Under the pieces are notes generated by a model. It saw nothing but the letters and a program-made list of their open reading frames with translations. It was not told where the DNA came from and did not search any database. A stretch of DNA of 64,000 nt from NCBI GenBank assembly GCA_030765045.1, contig CM060962.1, positions 143,282,525 to 143,346,524 on the forward strand. Reading direction: 5' to 3'. Shown in pieces: positions 61,044 to 64,000 of the stretch. Source of the DNA: Tenodera sinensis (lineage: Eukaryota > Arthropoda > Insecta > Mantodea > Mantidae). Position numbers and translations under genes: made by a program. How positions within the stretch are numbered: position 1 is the stretch's first letter; each line of letters opens with the position of its first letter.

Positions 61044-62358
61044 AACATGTTAAATTGGTTTCTAGAATCACAAAATTTGATTTCTCCATGTCAAGCTGGA
61101 TTCAGAGGGCTCCACTCCACAAATGAACAAGTCTTACTTCTCAGTCAAGAAGTCAAAGACTCCTTCAATAGAAAAGTATCAGTTTTTATTGATTTCCAAA
61201 GTGCATATGATTCTGTATGCAGAACAAGACTACTAAACAAATTAAAAAAAAAGTAGGGATGCAAGGTCCAGTGTTTTCAAGGCTATGTCGTTTCCTAACT
61301 CAATGCTTTATTGCTACCAGATATGGAAGAAATATATCTAAATATGAACAAGTACACTGTGGCTTACCACAAGGTGCAGTGCTCAGCATAACAATTTTTA
61401 ATATATTTATTAATGATATGCCACAACAAATACAAGAATCAAGTGTGAAGTGTGCACTATTTGCTGATGACTTAGTAATGTGGACTTCAAAACCAAAAAG
61501 CAAAAGTACAGAACTAGAAAAAACCATACAACAATCCTTAACCAACCTACAAAAGTGGACCAAAGAAAATTTAATGACTGTTAATACAACAAAACCAAAC
61601 TATCAAATCTTTTCACTAAGAAAAAAAAAACCACTAAAAATAAAACTCAATTCTGAGGGTCAACAATTACCAGAAACAAAGAAGCAAAGTATTTGGGAGT
61701 TATATTTGATACCAAACTTACATGGACCAAACAAATAGAAAATGTAATACAAAGAGCAGAAAGGCGCCTTTCACTGTTAAAATGTCTAACAGGAATGAAG
61801 TGGGGATGTTCCAGAGTAACTCTCTACACGACATACAATGTATATATAAAGCCATTATTTACTTATTGCAGTGAAGTTCTTGTAACAGCAAATACAAAAA
61901 AAAAAAAAATTCAAATCTTTCGAAACCAAAGTCTGAGACTAATTACAGGTGCTACCAATACCACACCAATACAAGCTATGGAAATACTAACCAACCAATA
62001 TCCCATTGAATATGAAATAGAAAAAGCAGCTCTTATTCAACACGAAAAGTTGGTCAGACTCCCATTCAATACGTGGAACAAGAGAAATTTTACACATACA
62101 CTAAGGACTCAGGAAATCTTTCTTTCCAAAATTCAACACATCAAGAAGAATGTTGATCTTCCTAGTTCAAAGGAAAACTTCATATATAAAGTCAATCCCT
62201 AACGAACATTAGACATCACATATTATTTACACCTGACAGAAGAAGTTAAGAAAAGTGATATTCCAACTAGTATTCTAAAATTATTGGCATTAGAGACAAT
62301 CCATACACGATTTCCGGAACATGATTGGCTCCATATTAATACTGATGGATCACTGATA
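61044..62358 (+). pseudogene. LINE (I/Jockey-like): RT and connection, after the hAT insertion
   Basis: Continues the LINE from 51569. RT motifs in order: QAGFRGLHSTNEQVLLLSQE, VSVFIDFQSAYDSV, CGLPQGAVLSITIFNIFIND, ALFADDLVMWT (catalytic FADD), then LGVIFDTKLTWTKQIENV and LKCLTGMKWGCSR. Frameshifts lie at A-runs near 61249 and 61690. The RNase H start HDWLHINTDGSL ends at 62355, where a deleted hAT interrupts it. Confidence 0.9.
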
Positions 62359-63299
62359 CAGGGTTGCCAACATTTAAAAGTAAATTATCGTACCGGCCAC
62401 TCAAAATTATAGATTTGGATTCAAAATTATCGTACATCATAAAGCAAACGCTACAACAATAAAAATATCAGTATAATACTTATGAAAATATAAGAGTAAT
62501 GATGTTTATTATATCCACTTACAAGATTGATGACCTCAACAAATATTACAACTTTAGCACTTATGTTTCCCGCACTATTCATCTGAAAGTTCAGCGACCT
62601 CAACTGTTGCAGCATTGCACAAATTAATTGTTGAGATAAACCCTAACATCTTCTCGGTGACTTGCAGATTTTAAGACCTACCACGTTCTTTCATAAGTTG
62701 AGACGACAAAATTAGTTCATTTACCGTATCTAGTGCCAATCTGTTCTAACTTTGGTTTTTATTAAACCCAGTTTAGAAAAAAAAAACCTCTTTCACAAGA
62801 AGTGCCTCTGTGGGGCAAGGAAACCACTGATAATGCAAAGGTCACTAGTTCTTTGAAATCAGTATTTCCACCAAGGTGATATATGTTTAATAGCATTCCA
62901 GAAACTGTCAGGTTCAGGCATGTTCTTTATCTCACACGGAATAGCACGTATTCCGAGTTTTCTACATTGATCGTCAATTTTTTGGACAGTGCCTTCTTCA
63001 TTGAGATTATCAGACCTGGGGCACACTGGCAATAAGAGGATAAAGGGTAGCAGGCTTAGTAGGGTTGGAAATGGTTGCTATGGGGTGGAGACAATGAGGA
63101 CAAAAGTGGTGTCGTTATTTGTAATTAGTTTCACTTTGCTGGAGTGACAAACCAGTGAAAATGATATTTTGCAGATATCAAACTATCATACATTCAAATT
63201 ATCATACACCCCCATAATTATCGTACGGGTTGACAACCATTGTACAAAGATTAAAATTATTGTATGCCCCCATAATTATCGTACGAGTTGGTAACCCTG
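62359..63299 (-). mobile_element. Deleted hAT element E in the RNase H domain
   Basis: Ends CAGGGTTGCCAAC and (reverse complement) CAGGGTTACCAAC. Perfect 8-bp TSD CACTGATA (62351-62358 and 63300-63307). The interior (about 62560-62960) on the minus strand retains a broken hAT C-terminal trace with a FFFLNWV-like segment and a QCRKLGIRAIPCEIKNMPEP stretch. Subterminal repeats contain several ATTATCGTAC/GTACGATAAT motifs (62384, 63220, 63275). Confidence 0.85.
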
Positions 63300-63307
63300 C
63301 ACTGATA

Positions 63308-63973
63308 TCAAACCGAGATGGAGCTGGGGCTGGAGCCACTTGTCACCTCTTTTCCTACTGCATATCTTTATGTTATGGAACTACAAACTTTGATGGAGAA
63401 ATTGAAATTATTTGAATGGCCCTACGAAATCTTTTGTATAGAATTTCACATTTTCATCAAGCAGCTATTCTCTCAGATTCCAGGGCAGCAATTATAGCAA
63501 TTACTTCCAAGTTGTCACCAAAAAACCAAACAATTATAGAATGTTGGAAAATCCTTACCCATCTAACAGCACTTCAAAAACATCTGCTCTTCCAATGGAT
63601 ACCAGCTCACTGTGGACTGAGTGGTAACGACAAAGCTGATTTTCTTGCAAAAAAGGGTACCAGCAGTGTACAGAAATATATAGTTAATCTACCATTTTAT
63701 AGAGGTAAAAGATTAGTCAGCTCTGAACTCAAAAAAGTTATTGCAAAATATCACTATGAAAAATCAAAGAATAAAAGATGGGAACTACCAAACATTCAAA
63801 CAGTAATTCCTGTGTATCCTCAAAAAACAGCAGTTGCAACCTTCAGGTTGATTACGGGACATGATTGTCTGGCAAAACATTTAAACAGAATTGTGATATA
63901 TTCTTCACCACTCTGTCCTCTACGTGATCTGCAAGAGGAAATGGACCAAGACCATTCAAACAGTAATTCTTGA
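63308..63973 (+). pseudogene. LINE RNase H domain and C-terminus
   Basis: Resumes with SNRDGAGAGATCHLFSYCIS (RNase H strand region), an FDGEIEI catalytic-Glu segment with a stop just after, then AAILSDSRAAIIAI (catalytic Asp) and FQWIPAHCGLSGNDKADFLA (His and last Asp). The zinc-knuckle-like TGHDCLAKHLNRI ... SSPLCPLRDLQEEMDQDH follows (CPLR where the copy at 1-289 has CPLC). The frame ends at a repeat junction at 63953. With the EN and RT parts the LINE is complete in domain content apart from ORF1. Confidence 0.9.
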
Positions 63974-64000
63974 GTATCCTCGAAAAATGGCAATTGCAAC
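63793..64000. repeat. 160-bp-offset repeat at the window edge
   Basis: CATTCAAACAGTAATTC at 63793 recurs at 63953, and the second occurrence (TGAGTATCCTCGAAAAA) resembles the window start (31-63) more than the first. It could be a tandem duplication or a junction with another LINE copy; the window ends too soon to tell. Confidence 0.6.

Overview
The window looks like a transposon-dense stretch of a large insect genome; a blattodean or orthopteroid insect fits best, but the species cannot be fixed from sequence. It is AT-rich with many microsatellites, tRNA-derived SINEs, mariner, hAT, PIF-like, Penelope-like and LINE copies, and no bacterial-style gene organisation. The only host coding sequence I can support is one 137-bp exon on the minus strand (47195-47331). 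It has clean splice sites and encodes the start of the PH-like domain of a neurobeachin/LRBA-family protein (insect rugose). Some of the flanking DNA is therefore intron of that gene; how far the introns extend is not visible.

Layout. 1-3120: remnants of a LINE with RNase H, a CGGBP1-like hAT, an unclassified repeat, a Penelope-like element (PLE) tail and a LINE RT fragment. 3121-20768: a near-identical tandem duplication of an 8.8-kb unit (copy 1 3121-11982, copy 2 11983-20768). The unit holds a SINE, a mariner interrupted by a LINE, a large microsatellite, a second mariner and part of a hAT element. Only copy 2 runs on into the rest of that hAT (complete element 18841-22045, 8-bp target-site duplication (TSD) AGTGGAAA). 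22046-36800: a very short SINE-like insertion with a (GAGT)n tail, remnants of pogo/Tigger-like, hAT, PIF/Harbinger-like and MADF genes, a 500-bp SINE, a mariner with 144-bp inverted repeats, and long microsatellites. 36811-49341: two mariner-like elements, a PLE with inverted terminal repeats, a hAT carrying an RTE-type LINE fragment, and the host exon.

49880-64000: a nested set of insertions. A LINE with endonuclease, RT and RNase H is split inside its RT by a TTF-finger hAT (51570-61043) and inside its RNase H by a deleted hAT (62359-63299). The TTF hAT is itself split by a LINE fragment (53713-54942), which contains a 293-bp Penelope-like hairpin (53838-54130). It is also split by an LTR retrotransposon (55952-60987) that has LTRs, a primer-binding site, a polypurine tract and gag but no recognisable pol. 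Most levels are marked by TSDs, so the order of insertion can be read directly.

Nearly all mobile-element genes are broken by stops, frameshifts or truncation. The least damaged are the hAT transposase at 19631-21741 (one stop, one 2-nt duplication) and the gag of the LTR element (one stop). No RNA gene outside SINEs, no CRISPR array and no operon-like organisation was seen.
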